Assembly: GCA_963989385.1 (NCBI GenBank)
Contig: OZ022508.1
Location: 53,917,087 to 53,981,086 of the forward strand
DNA from: Ctena decussata
Lineage: Eukaryota; Mollusca; Bivalvia; Lucinida; Lucinidae
Direction of reading: 5' to 3'
Length of the DNA: 64,000 bases
A program made the translations under genes and the position numbers. The first letter of the stretch is position 1; each line of letters begins with the position of its first letter. The notes beneath the pieces are model-generated. The model was given only the letters and a program-made list of their open reading frames with translations. It was not told the origin of the DNA and did not search any database. Below, piece after piece: positions 44,343 through 56,216 of the stretch.

Positions 44343-44590
44343 GAGCCGCGACACGACAAAACCAACCATGTGGTTGTGCGCCCAGCTCAGACTCAGATCA
44401 GCCTGGGCATCCATCCAGTATAATCAGACTCTTCGTTAAGTGCTCAAATGGTAGCGAAGGATCTAAGCTACCTCCATGCGGACAGCGAAGACTCTGATCA
44501 GTCTGGGCGGATACCCAGGTTGATTTACCAGGCTGATCTGAGTCTGCGCTGGGCGCACAACCACATTGTTATTTTGTCGTGTCGCGGCTC
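44343..44590. mobile_element. MITE of the GAGCCGCGACACGAC family (copy 4)
   Basis: The best-preserved copy: GAGCCGCGACACGACAAAAC at the left and tattttgtcgtgtcgcggctc at the right. The inner arms also match (tgcgcccagc / gctgggcgca). Confidence 0.9.
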
Positions 44591-44949
44591 AATTTTTTCT
44601 TCTCTTTCTCTTGGCTGTCGTTTTACAGGTTTTAAGCTTTCGTTCGTATATAACAGTCAAGCTCATTGATCAACAGTTTATTTATGGATGACCTGTTATC
44701 ATAATTTGTTTGAGGAGAATATGCTGTCACGATGAAACTTCGATGACCGGGGAAAACATAATAGTCTGATTGAATGATCAAACTATTAAGTCCTAATTCA
44801 AACTGTCAGAAATTTCATCTTTTATTGGTCACATTTGGTCTTTGTTACAAATACTACTTAAATTCAATGTACTAAATCATTACGGGATCATTAATTTACT
44901 CTTGTCATATACAAGTTCAACGTTTTAATTAAGTCGTGATTTGCAAAGT

Positions 44950-45160
44950 ATATACCCTCAACGGTGGCGGTCGAGTCTACCGACCACAATCAAACATATC
45001 TATGAGTGTTGTTTCTCTTTCAACTCTCAGTTATGGCGCTAAAAGGAGCGGGTTTGAGTCCCCAGCAATCAACAACTGGGCATTAAAGACAGCGAAGGGT
45101 GAGGGGTGGATTATGTTTGTTGTACTCTATGCCAGTATACGGTGAGCCCATAACACAACT
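44950..45160 (+). repeat. Possible SINE relic
   Basis: A B-box-like gggtttgagtcccc at about 45050 after a tRNA-like stretch (caactctcagttatggcgct). Weak and partial. Confidence 0.3.
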
Positions 45161-45696
45161 GAAAAGCCACGGTAGCGCTGGTCTGACGACCTAGCGGTCG
45201 TGAGTCAAATAAAAAATAACTTACCTCGTTACCTTTTGGGAGGTTGATAATGATAAAAGCACAAAGTTATTACGTTTAAAAATTCTGGAAACTTAAGGTA
45301 GAAAGTAACTGACACTATATTAAGCTGGACTGACGATACTCTTTCAGGCCCGGTAATTAAGTTGGTTAAGCGCTAGCCTGCTGATCTCTAGAATATTTTC
45401 AAACGTAAACGAAGCTGTTGCATACCGCCTTTCATAATCACCTTTCCATCGTCAAGACCTAATTACTATTGAAAAGTGCGTAAAATTGCAAGTCATCCAT
45501 CCATCTGAATTTTAATTGGTAATCATTCTTAAGAACATTCTGTTGGGTTTTTAAGGTTTTCTTGTAAAACAAAAGACAAATATCTCTAGTACATCAAATA
45601 GTTTACCATGTAATCTTCGTTGAAAACGCGCAGCATTGCTATTCTTTTGGTTAGCATTGTTTCCTAGATCAATCTTCTGATCCTGTATTTCATGCT

Positions 45697-45887
45697 ATAC
45701 CACGGTGGTACATGTAATACCAACTTCCATGCCTGTGCTGTCGACCAAGCCGTTCATTTACCAAACGTGCACAAAAAGGCTGTCGACCGAGACAACCGAC
45801 AGCAGTATCAGCTCGGTCGACAGCCGCCATGTAAATACTGTCTCGGTCAACAGCATAGGTAGCTAAAACGATATTACCACCGTGTAT
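45697..45887. mobile_element. Palindromic MITE (CTGTCGACCGAG)
   Basis: Outer ends ataccacggtggtacatgta and tattaccaccgtgtat are inverted. The interior contains ctgtcgaccgag and its complement ctcggtcgacag at about 45780-45830. Non-coding. Confidence 0.65.
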
Positions 45888-45992
45888 ATGTATGCTAAAT
45901 TGTTACAACTCCACTTTTCCGAAGAAAAAGGCGAAACATGCATACATGTAGATGACCAAACAGTGACTACAACAAAAATACTGGCGAAAACC

Positions 45993-46077
45993 ATCCCAGC
46001 AGTCATATGATGTCGCGCTGACGTCGATGCGACGTGATGTCGTCGCATCGACGTCACTACGACGTGTCTGCTGGGAT
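45993..46077. mobile_element. CGACGT-rich palindromic MITE (copy 2)
   Basis: ATCCCAGCAG ... CTGCTGGGAT ends with gacgtcgatgcgacgtgatg opposing its complement. About 85 bases. Confidence 0.7.
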
Positions 46078-46489
46078 ATTGCTCGATCAATACCTAATTC
46101 TCGAAAGCTAGTTTGTATCGTATCGTTCTGGTCGATAGCATAGGTAACAATATTGATACTAGTTGATAATAATGCCAGATACATCGTGCAAATTAATAAT
46201 GACAAGGGCGGGCGGGTTAGGTGCGGAGGAGTGCTGCCCAATGTGCAAATTAACAATGAGAAGGGCGAGCGGGGAAGGGGAGTGATGCTCAAGGCGACAA
46301 GCTGTTTGCACTATTTGCCAGAAAGCGGAATTACAAAAACACAACAGTTCAGCGACTGGCGTTTACATGGACAGTACATCGTCAAATCTTTTAAGACGTG
46401 TGCAAAATTTGACCATTTCAGTACACCAGTCGGTGATCAATATTTCAATACTTTAAAGCAAAATATAAGCATTAATAGATAAAAATTAT

Positions 46490-48300
46490 ACGTTCTTTAA
46501 CTCAGTGGGACTCTTGAAGTATCGTTTCATGTTTTGTGGCAGTTAGAGTTGTCTCCCTTATGATTTGATATGCATATTAAGTGCCATTTGATATTCCGTC
46601 CGTTTTTCGTATTTATTGGGTGTTCTAACATGAATAAATCAAGTTGAGTATGAGTTTTATATAAAAGAATCCTCATGATCCAATACTTTACATATTCAGC
46701 ATGGTATACTCATTTAGTAACAGATTATAATGTCATATTCTGACATCTTATACAAATGAAATCTCAGGGATATTTACCTTCACTGCTGGTATATATCTAA
46801 ACTAATAGTAGTTAATTACACCCGTATCTACAGGCAACTGAGTTTGCCGATAATTCACTAATACAGCGACAGAGTTCGCTTCTCTTGTTAAATCACAATT
46901 AGACATAGGATTTTATAGGTAGGGTTTTTGAAATTTGCCTACTAAAATATAGAAACCAAGTCTACATAGTGTCTTTCAAATAAAACATTATTTTGTAAAA
47001 TTCATAATTTACACTTGTTCAAATAATATTGTTATAAATAATTCCAAACTTCGACTTTTGTTACATCGTACATTTAGCAATACTTAGTTTCCCCGGGTAA
47101 AGCATAAACTATCCACATACAGACGAACCCATACGTTTACGGTCCTAGTAGTAAGAACGAATAGGGTTAAAACGCGAGGTATCAGACCACACTACATTCT
47201 CTTACTACTACAGTTTAAAACTATGTCCTTACCTTAGAGTCTGCAGATCTATCTCCAAGGTGTCTAGATTTAATAATGAACAGAATTCAGAAGAAATGGG
47301 GACTGGCTTTTTTTGACGTTGGCCCTGTATTTACACAAGGGATTACGAATCATGTGAACTCTTTTACCTTCTTTCATTGATTTTTGTGAACATATAAGTC
47401 AGGTTTTACTCAGTTTTTCGAGAACTGACGCATCCCTGGTGAGATTGTCTGACAAATAAAAGGGCGAGACAAAAGTAATAAGCGTACCTTACTTTCGGTC
47501 CTGGATAACTTTATAAAATTAGGGCTGCTAAGATAAAATGATGCAGATGAATGGAATATTTTCTCTTTTATAGTTACAGTGCCTCCGCAGTCCCCCACCA
47601 AACGTTTATAGGGCCTATAGCCCGCGTAGTCTGATAGGCACCCTCATACCAGCACACCATTTCTTTTCCGGGAGATAATGGCGCTTGACCCTTACATAGT
47701 GGAATCACTTGGACTTATGTTTATGTATACCGGACAAAATATAACACAGACCATAGTATTAGAACGGCGAGTGATAATTTACTTATAGTTTAAATTCACG
47801 AAAAAGGTTTGAAAAAATCCATCAATCAGCGCATGGCAACGTTAAGGGCCGCCACTGGTACAGTGCATGCGTGTTTCGCTGCTTGTTTGTGACTTATTTC
47901 GAAGACCTGTCTCAAGCACATGTAACATGTTGTCTACATAAAAAAAAAATCGGAATAATAACTATGGTTACTCCTAGTAAATTTAATTAAAATATAGACT
48001 AACCAATGCCATAAATAGTATCAGGGTAGTAAAGTGTTACAAAAAAAAATGGTCGCAATGCAACAGGTTTTGGTGTCACACTTTAAAGATTCAACATCAC
48101 AATGAAGCTACAACCGATATTTATATTACAGAGGGAAACCGATAGTGCAAGCCAAAAGCTGTTTTGCGGAAAGACTGACTACACTAGTTCAGATTATATT
48201 TTCTGGTCCTTTAGGATCATCGAGTTCATTTCGATTTTTTTGAGGGGGGTCTATCTGCACAAGCCGGTGCTAGGGAATGGCGTTGGGGTGGGGGCTGGAA
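46490..48300. other. Intergenic DNA, nothing recognised
   Basis: Only short frames without similarity to known domains; no repeat family of this window was recognised. Confidence 0.4.
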
Positions 48301-48311
48301 GAAGGAAGGGG

Positions 48312-48586
48312 CGGGGGCGTTGCCGATGTGGCACGTTTCATTACTGGCCATGAACAGACCCATCTAACGGAATCTGCTATTTTCATTTCTTTGATGTATT
48401 CCTAGCTTATAAAGGATCTAACTATTCAGAACGTATTAGAGTAATCAAGGGCGTGGCCGGTGTGGCACATTTCATTACTGGTCATGAACAGACTCGAATA
48501 ATTCTGCTATTTTCGTTTCTTTGATGTGTCCCTAGCTTCCAAAGGATCTAACTATTCAGAACTCATTAGAGTAATCGAGATACATA
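48312..48586 (+). repeat. Two tandem ~138-bp units
   Basis: The segment from gatgtggcacgtttcattac through attcagaacgtattagagta is repeated directly (second copy from about 48452) with roughly a tenth of positions changed. Confidence 0.8.
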
Positions 48587-49456
48587 GTTGTAGAGTTGTT
48601 GTAAAATTCTCAATGCTGCGTACATAAAGAATGTAACCTAGTATGTGTGTTTTTCAGTTCTCGTACGATATTCCTCTCCCCCCGCCGCCCCCCATCCCCA
48701 CCCCTTCCTCGCACCTATGATGTACGTTCTCATGTCCGCAGTATGAGGCACCATGTGTCCGTCCATAACCGTTTAAGGAAACGTGTCTGACATGAAAAAT
48801 AATTTTACAAATGATGACAGTTTTTACCAGCTATAATTAATTCACGCTGCACTTGCTTGTCATTGTAAGATGGATAATGTTTCAGCTATGTTTGCTGTAA
48901 GGACTCTGACTGCATAAATTACCAAGCAATCAAATTCCTCACTGGTGTGCGCCGCCATAGAGGCCAGAATCAGATTTGGTATGGCTAAAAGGATACCGAC
49001 TGTATATACATACATGTATATACAAGGGGAGGTACCCTTGGTTAAAATATTTGGGGTACCTTATTTTATATTAGTCTGGCGAGGAAATAATTGTTATTAG
49101 TGGCTAGGCCTTCGTTTGCTATACAGAAACAATATAATTCAAGCCTCTGTGGTGCAGTTGACGAGCAGTCTCGTTTCAGAGTCGCTAGTGTTTCACTATA
49201 AAGCAAGGTCCCAACTGAAGTGAACTTTTACAGCTGATATCCATCGAATGACTTAGAAACATTTCATGTTTATGGCTTATAGTGCCGCGTTAATTACACG
49301 TGTCACTCTTGAACCCGCCATTGCTAAACATTTTTGCAGTTTAATCACTTTAAATGTGAAATAAAAGTTAACTTCGTTATATCTGCGTTGTATTAACTAC
49401 GTTGGCATGGACGTTGTAATAGAAAAATAGCAATATCTGCATATAGAGACAATGAC

Positions 49457-49735
49457 ATGCAAACAAATGTACATAACAGGCAACTACTCACACTGCCCCA
49501 AGTTCTCATAAAAAATCAGCAGCTGAATATTGTGATGGTAGCTAAACCCAATGATAGTATCTTGAGAAGAGCAGGATCTCCAGAAAAGAAGTCAGAGAGT
49601 CCAGTAAGATGTTTCAGATGTAATGAAGAGGGACATTACAAAAGAGATTGTCCTAACAGAAAAGTTTCGTTTAAACTACAGCAGTTGTCAGAAGGTGAAG
49701 ATTTAAACGACAGTGGGTCGGATCTTCAGGCCTAG
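49457..49735 (+). pseudogene. Ty3/gypsy Gag C-terminal fragment with zinc knuckle
   Basis: The frame contains CFRCNEEGHYKRDC, an exact CX2CX4HX4C retroviral-type zinc knuckle that binds element RNA in Gag. Only about 50 residues precede the knuckle, so the capsid-like part is absent. No 5' LTR or primer-binding site was recognised upstream, so the element is truncated or rearranged on its left. Confidence 0.75.
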
Positions 49736-49739
49736 GTCC

Positions 49740-50188
49740 GACCCAGCCACTCAAAAAGGAAAAGGGCCTTGCTATTCAAAACTGTGCCATCCCTGAGGAT
49801 TGCTCTCTTGAAATAGGAGTGGGGGAAGCCAATGAGACCTTGAAAGATTATGAAGCATGGATAGATGGGATCTATGAAAAAAGTTTTGGTTCATCATCAC
49901 CCAAGGTAGGATCCCTTCGTTCAACTCGAGAGTATGAGGATTGGATAGACAGTAGATGCAGAGAGATTGAAAAAAAATTCCTCACTATATGCCACATACA
50001 CAGATTTGAGTGGAGAAAATATTCCTTCAGGCCGGGAACCTTCAGACGTTTTTCAGAACTGTCAAGATAGCATTACCCGCATTCAAGAAATTCAGGGTAA
50101 AGCAGGTATCAGCTGCCGAGAGAGTCATGACAAGGCAGGTGTCAGCTGTCGAGAAATTCAGGACAAGGTAGATGCCAGCTGTCGAGAG
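49740..50188 (+). pseudogene. Retroelement spacer frame and first 33-bp repeats
   Basis: After the knuckle, broken frames include EYEDWIDSRCREIEKKF and DYEAWIDGIYEKSFG (two related DYE/DWID blocks). The 33-bp coding repeat (11 residues, QDKADVSCRE type) begins at about 50090. No protease DTG motif was identified. The tract is cut at 50188 by the hAT-type insertion. Confidence 0.55.
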
Positions 50189-51047
50189 CAGAGCTCCAGA
50201 TAATTTTAACACTGGTTTCAGTACTTACCAAACATAATTTTAACCTTTTCAGTATCCCGATGAGTCCTTTCAGTATCGGTATTCCTGAGATCCAGTGGTT
50301 GTTCAGTATCTTTTTAACGCACAACTGGTCTCCCAAAATGTCAGTCTACTTGTTCTTGTCCAGGGTTCTTGCTTAAAACTCTGGACAACGGGAACGACCT
50401 AGGCCGAACGGGAATAAGGCCGAAAAGACCCGTTACCGACCCTGACAGTGTTTTGCTTTCCTTTTACCACGCATCAGGGGACGATCGGCTGATCTTTGCT
50501 GGCTAGAGTTCACTAGAATTAACCACTGGCTTGCCGAAGCCAAAGTTTTCCAGCTTCGCACAATCAGGTTGGGCCATTTATTGACTGTTCAGTCAAGTAA
50601 CAGAGACGTTTGTTCAGCGAAAATGAAAGTACCTACGCAATCGACCGGAAAGATCATGTGCAATTTAGAGATAGGCTAACGCTCGGTAAATTCCAATACT
50701 CATGCTTGTCCCCGGTCTATTCATAAAAACGACCAGTAAAAGCCGAAAAGAGAATGCTGAAAATAGGTACCATGTGCTTTCTGTTTTCGGAAAAAGGTTG
50801 ACTGCGCATGCTCAGACAGCGCACGCGCTGAAGCAATGATTAGTAAATGCTAAAAATAGGTAACATTCTGGCTATTGAAAAACGGTTGACCGCGCATGCT
50901 ATAGCGTAAATACATAGCACATTTGAGCTGCTTTCGTAAGCTGAGAAATGACTAACGTATTCGGTACGATTGAAATTTCAAGACACTTCGTATTTTGTCT
51001 TTTTTGGTTCGTATTTTATGCAAATACGAAGCTTATCTGGCTCTCTG
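50189..51047. mobile_element. hAT-type non-autonomous element (859 bp) in the retroelement
   Basis: Ends CAGAGCTCCAGATAA and, inverted, CAGAGAGCCAGATAA. The flanks are GTCGAGAG (50181-50188) and GCCGAGAG (51048-51055), an 8-bp target duplication with one difference, the size made by hAT transposases. The 33-bp coding repeat continues on both sides, which confirms the insertion point. There is no transposase inside. Confidence 0.8.
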
Positions 51048-51055
51048 GCCGAGAG

Positions 51056-51484
51056 AATCAGGACAAGGCAGATGTCAGCTGTCGAGAGATTCAGGACAAG
51101 GCAGGTGTCAGCTGTGGAGAGATTCAAGACAAGGTAGATGCCAGCTATCGACAGAATCAGGACAGGGCAGATGTCAGCTGTCGAGAGATTCAGGACAAGG
51201 CAGATGTCAGCTGTCGAAAGAATCAGGACAAGGCATGTGTCAGCTGTCGAGAGATTCAGGACATGGCGGATGTCAACTGTCAAGAGAATCAGGACAAGGC
51301 GGATGTCGGCTTTCGAGAAAATCAGGACACTGCAGATATCAGCTGTCGAGAGAATCAGGACAAGGCACATGTCAGCTGTCGAGAAGATCAAAATAAAGCA
51401 AACATGCATTCTCAAGAGTTTCAGGGTACAGCAGCTATCTACCGGCAAGAAAATCAGGGTAAATCTGATATTACCCGCACTTTA
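51056..51484 (+). repeat. 33-bp coding minisatellite, ~13 units
   Basis: Head-to-tail units such as aatcaggacaaggcagatgt followed by cagctgtcgagag, each exactly 33 bases, so the frame (11 residues, NQDKADVSCRE type) is kept. About ten units are well matched and the last three are diverged. Three more lie left of the hAT insertion. Confidence 0.9.
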
Positions 51485-51654
51485 GAAAATCAGGGTAAGT
51501 CAATTTGTAATACCTGCTTGCATGATACTAATGCACTTTTACTTTCAGCCGAGGGGGGACACTATGGTATGCCCATTCCGGAAAAAGCTATTGACATGAA
51601 TATCCACCAAGGTTTCAGGATAATATTAATCATTGCAGTTCAGTTTCAGATACC

Positions 51655-53427
51655 TTGCAGAGAGAGCCCTCAAGAGAATTTGATTTAGGTAATTTCAGTG
51701 AAATAGAGCATACCATTGATACAGGTACGGCAAAACCGATCAAACTGAGAATGCGCAGAACACCTTCAGGTTTTGCAGGAGAAGTGGAAGACCATCTAGA
51801 CAAGATGCTTGAGGCTAGAGTAATTCAACCTTCTATTTCAGAGTGGGCCTCTGCTCCTGTTCTAGTCCAGAAGAGAGACGGACCCGGTAGATGGTGCACT
51901 GATTACAGAGCTTTGAACTCGGTAAACACGAAAGATGTGTTTCCACTGCCACTAGTGGAAGAATGCCATGACACATTAGCAGGAAATCAATGGTTCTCAA
52001 AGTTGGATGCAAATTCTGCGTACTGACAGATAAAACTCAGTGGCCAAGATCGCAAGAAAACAGCTTTCATTAGCAAATATGGCCTTTTCGAGCATGTTCG
52101 CATGGGATTCGGTTTGTGTAACGCACCAGCTACCTATGCTCGCGTCATGAACTTAGTCCTTTGTGGATTGCTCTGGATCATAGTTCTTGCGTTCCTGGAC
52201 GATATATTGGTTTTAGGATCAAAATTCCAGGATCATATAACACATCTCAGGGAAGTCTTACGGCGTTTTCGAAGGTTTAAACTTAAACTAAAACCTAAAA
52301 AGTGTCTCCTTTTTTTCAGAAAAAAAGTAGATTTCCTGGGAAGAATTGTAAGCAACGATGGCATAGAGCTAACGGATGTTGACATTCAGACAGTACTAAT
52401 CTGGCAAGTACCTTTAAGCACCAGAGAAGTTGAACAGTTTCTAGTTTTGGCAAATTACCACCGTCATTTTATAAAGGACTTTGCTAAACTTGCAGTTCCT
52501 CTTTACAGGTTGACAGGGAAAAACCCATTTTCATGGTCAGATGAAGAACAGCAGGCCTTTGAAAGCCTAAAATCAGCTCTGACCTCACCCCCAGTGCTAG
52601 GTTTACCTAATAGTACCGATTTGTTCATCTTGGATACCGATGCATCTATAGGATCGGAGCTTTTGCAGGTCCAAGACGATGACGAACGCGTGATTGCGTA
52701 TGGGAGCTATTCTCTCACCCCAGAACAGATCAACAATTGCACCACGCGGAAAGAACTGCTTGCTTTGGTCCGTTTCACCAGACAATTCCGACATTATCTA
52801 CTTGGTACATGTACACAGTTTTTAGTAAGAACTGACCACAATAGTCTCAGATGGCTTTTAAATTTCAAAGATCTTGATGCACAACTGGCAAGATGACTGG
52901 AAGAGCTCAGCCAATATGATATGGTGGTCAAACACCGCCCTGGAAAAAAGCACGAGAATGCGGACGCGTTAAGTAGCTTACAAGACACAGAATATTGTCC
53001 AAACTATCGTTTAGGGGTCCAACCCGAAGATCTGCCCTTTGGTGGGTGTCAGAAGTGTTCCAGAGCCCACCAGACATGGTTCCATTTTGCAGAAGAAGTG
53101 GATGACGTTGTTTCTCTCTCATGTTGTCAGGTGGCAGTAGGATCCATATTTGAAGAAGTAGAAATGGATGATGACATCCCATCTAATGGTTTGACAGAGA
53201 AAGAAAAGTTCATGCAGCAGCTAAACAGTATCGACATGCTTTGGCCATGGGATCCTGATGGTGAGAAATTCGGTTTCCCAAAAGCAGGTGAAAGTCATCT
53301 AGACTTGACACGGGAGGCGTCTGGAGAATGTCAATATGTAGGTCTCAGATTTTATAGGAGGCTGATGAACCAGAGCAGAGAATCCAGATCTTCCCGAATT
53401 CAACCTTCACCTGTGAAGCTGGAGTAG
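51655..53427 (+). pseudogene. Ty3/gypsy Pol: reverse transcriptase and RNase H, broken
   Basis: The RT domain starts IEHTIDTGTAKPIKLRMRR and has VLVQKRDGPGRWCTDYRALN, FSKLDANSAY, MGFGLCNAPATYARVMN, the active site FLDDILVLG and KCLLFFRKKVDFLG. RNase H follows: ILDTDAS, TRKELLALV, RTDHNSLRWLL, KHRPGKKHENADALS. In-frame stops occur at TGA 52024 (inside the conserved SAYxQI motif) and TGA 52894. Both positions are normally Trp in this family. A frameshift lies near 53360-53390, after which integrase continues in another frame. The element copied RNA to DNA in its day; this copy cannot make the protein. Confidence 0.9.
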
Positions 53428-54743
53428 CACAGGTCAACTCTGGCGATACAGTTAAAGACAAGCTGGGGGGCCAATTGAAAGAAGAACAACAAAAGGACCC
53501 CGACCTGAAGTTAGTAACAGAATGGTTCACTGGCAAAGAGGAACAGCTAGAAAATATCCTGTTTGCAGCTAGTCCCGCAGCAAAATACTATTTCATTAAC
53601 TGGGACTTGTTCTGCTTAGAAGATGATTTCATCTGGAGAAAACTGAAACACGAACACCAGGAAAAACGGTTGGTTGTCCCCGAAACAATCAAAGAACAGG
53701 TTTTAAAGCTGTGCCATGACATCCCTTCGTCTGGGCATCAGGGGGTAACCAGAACCATAGAAAGAACCAACGAAAAGTTTTATTGGTTTGGGCTCTCATA
53801 AGAGGTGAAATCGTACATTGCTTTGTGTGAAGTATGTAACAGAAATAGGAAACCAAACCGGACTGCCAGGTGTCCCCTTACACAATTCCATGCAGGGGCA
53901 CCGCTTGAACGTATTCACATGGATTTCCTGGGTCCACTTCCAAAAACAGAGAGAGGGAATGAGCACATCCTCATAATAGTAGATCAATTTACGAAGTGGG
54001 TTCAGTGCACTCCCTTACCATCACAGTCGGCAGAGGTGACAGCACATGCAGTGGTGAATGACTTTTTCTCCCGTTTTGGATATCCGTTCCAAATCCTGGG
54101 TGATCAGGGAAGAAATTTTGAAAGCAAGTTGTTTACAGCACTGTGTGAGATGATACAAATACATAAAACCAAGACCACCCCCTTAAGGCCATCAGCCAAC
54201 GGCCAAACAGAGAGAAATAATAGGACCCTTATGGACGATGTACGCTGCTACGTCGACGGTAACCAAAAATCATGGGACTTACATCTTGCCCAGATTGCCG
54301 GGGCTTTGAGATCTTCAGTGAACAGAAGTACAGGTTTCACTCCGAATCGCATGATGCTAGGGAGGGAGGTTAATCAGCCTGTTGACATACTGTTCCCAAT
54401 GAAGTCTTCTACACAGGAAGTATCTCCATTCCAGTATATAGCCGAGCTTGAAAAAGCAATGAAAACAGCTCATGAGGTTGCCAGGAAACAGCTTAAAACA
54501 TCACAGGAGAGGATGAAGCGGGATTATTACCTGAAGATCTATACCAAGGCATATGAAGCAGGTGATCTGGTGTATCTCCTCGACACCGCAGTAATTAAGG
54601 GTCAGTGTAGAAAGTTGAGCTCTCCCTGTAAAGGGCCAGGTATTGTTGTTACCAAATTTAGCCCATACTTGTATAGAGTAAAGCTAAAGAAAGCAGTATT
54701 TACAGCAAACCATGACCGTTTGAAACCTTGTAGGGTTAGGTAG
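53390..54743 (+). pseudogene. Ty3/gypsy integrase
   Basis: Zinc-binding HHCC region (H in LCHDIPSSGHQG, C in YIALCEVCNR), then the catalytic core: HMDFLGPLPKTERGNEHILI (first Asp), ILGDQGRNFESKLF (second Asp) and PLRPSANGQTERNNRTL (Glu). The C-terminal part with GDLVYLLD and CKGPGIVV follows. In-frame stops at TAA 53799 (between the zinc region and core) and TAG 54741. The frame continues past the TAG into the PHD finger. Confidence 0.9.
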
Positions 54744-54995
54744 GTACCTGAGTGGCTGACCCGGTTTAAGAATAATTTTCTCCTGGATTTACAGAAAAGT
54801 CCGTCAAGTTCTACAGGCAGCCATTGTCCGGTCTATTGTATTTGCAGAAAGCCAGACAGGGGTGACTTTATGATCCAGTGCGACACATGTACCGAGTGGT
54901 TCCATGGAACATGTGTCGGTGTTACCCCGCAGGAGGCATTGTACATGAAAAAGTATAAATTCACGCCATGTTCTCAGTCTGTTGCTAAGAAATAA
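54744..54995 (+). pseudogene. PHD finger in frame after the integrase
   Basis: Same reading frame as integrase. Metal ligands are visible in YCICRKPDRGDFMIQCDTC and TEWFHGTCVGV; the final pair is partly lost (YKFTPC, where a Cys is expected before TPC). The FMIxCDxCxEWFHGxCVG pattern closely resembles the PHD fingers of DIDO and PHF2/PHF8-type proteins, which read trimethylated H3K4. By position it replaces the chromodomain that some Ty3/gypsy integrases carry, so a role in steering integration to active chromatin can be inferred. One TAG (54741) separates it from integrase in this copy; the frame ends at TAA 54993. Confidence 0.75.
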
Positions 54996-55107
54996 GTCTA
55001 TAACGGTACTCTGGAGCGTCAGACTGCTTAATTATTCAGATTTCCCCGACAAATGAGTGAGGTCCCAGAATGCAGCCGTTATACTATTTCTTCTTAGACT
55101 TCAGAAT

Positions 55108-55909
55108 GATGGAAAGACAACAGGACAGGAGAGACGAGAAGTCAGAAAAGTCGACTCCGCATCTAATTCAACAGACTGCTGCAGAGAGTTCAGAGCCAAC
55201 TCCCTCTGATGTCACAGTCTAATCATCCAGGGTTGATGAAGTTGTTGCCCCGCTAGCAGAATCGCCGGACAGCTTGCGGATCCTTTCAAGTGTCGGACAG
55301 TCTTCTGGGTAGAGCACGCCTGAGAGTTGGCAGAAACAGTATTCAGCTTACCTAGAAGAGTCTCCCATTAGCTGTACACCAGAACAGCTACAGGGCCTAA
55401 CGGTACAGCCTGGGAAAGCCTAATCGAAGATGCAGGTCCCATCTCCAAAGAAGAAATAAAGTAAGTCAGAACCTGATGCGTATGCAACAGAAAGCTGAAA
55501 ATTTCTTCAAGAAGCATGCGACCTCCAACTTAGCTCCTGATCAAACCGGAAAGGACAGGAAACCTGCTGCTGAAGCCAAGATCGAGTGGGTCCGGCTCAT
55601 GAACTTTGAGGAAGTTCTGGTGGACGCTGGCAAGCTGTTTCGGGAATTGAGAGCGACTTCTCCTAGCATTGAAGCTGCTACGATGGCGGAATTGGTAATG
55701 GGCAAATATGATCTAGCCAAACGAAAGAACAATGAAGGTTGGCTAAGAGAAGCACGCCACTGGGTTATTAATTTCTTCCCATCTGGTTGGGTAGACAGCC
55801 ACTTGCGTAGCTGGAAGAAGGGAAAACAGATGATCACCATGTTACCCAGCACCAGTGACCCAGGTAAACTACCTCCGGCTACGGCAAAAGACAGGCGAGT
55901 GACTGTTTA
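55108..55909 (+). pseudogene. Second frame of the retroelement, N-terminal part (unknown)
   Basis: From ATG 55108 a polar segment (ERQQDRRDEKSEKSTPHL) is followed by several stops, then an open frame from 55476 to 55910 with NFEEVLVDAGKLFRELRA and WLREARHWVINFFPSGWVD. No known domain was recognised. It lies between the PHD finger and the TatD part and is likely the decayed N-terminus of the TatD-bearing protein. Confidence 0.45.
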
Positions 55910-55943
55910 AGGACAAGATCTTCCTTGTATTAGATCAGGTCTC

Positions 55944-56078
55944 GGGTCTGACAAAGACCGCTCAAGTCTCAGGTCTGACAAAGACCGCTCAAGTCTCGGG
56001 TCTGACAAAGACCGCTCAAGTCTCAGGTCTGACAAAGACCGCTCAAGTCTCAAGTCTGACAAAGACCGCATTTCTAAG
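55944..56078 (+). repeat. 27-bp coding repeat, five units
   Basis: Five exact-length 27-base units (aggtctgacaaagaccgctc followed by aagtctc) keep a frame reading SSLRSDKDR. It is a second period-3-compatible minisatellite in the same retroelement, giving a Ser/Arg/Asp-rich linker. Confidence 0.9.
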
Positions 56079-56216
56079 TATACAGGAAGCCTGAGTTCCC
56101 CCAAGAAGTGATTCTTCCAGGGGCAGGAGCCCCGTTAGAGAGAGACAGCCTTCCAGCTATGGGCCAAGTACGTCACGTAAACGTGGGACCTCAAGTCCAA
56201 TACGAGAGTATGAAGG

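Noticed and set aside
51056..51484. Regular ~33-bp repeats as a CRISPR array
   Set aside because: There are no spacers. The units are contiguous, coding and in a retroelement of an animal genome.
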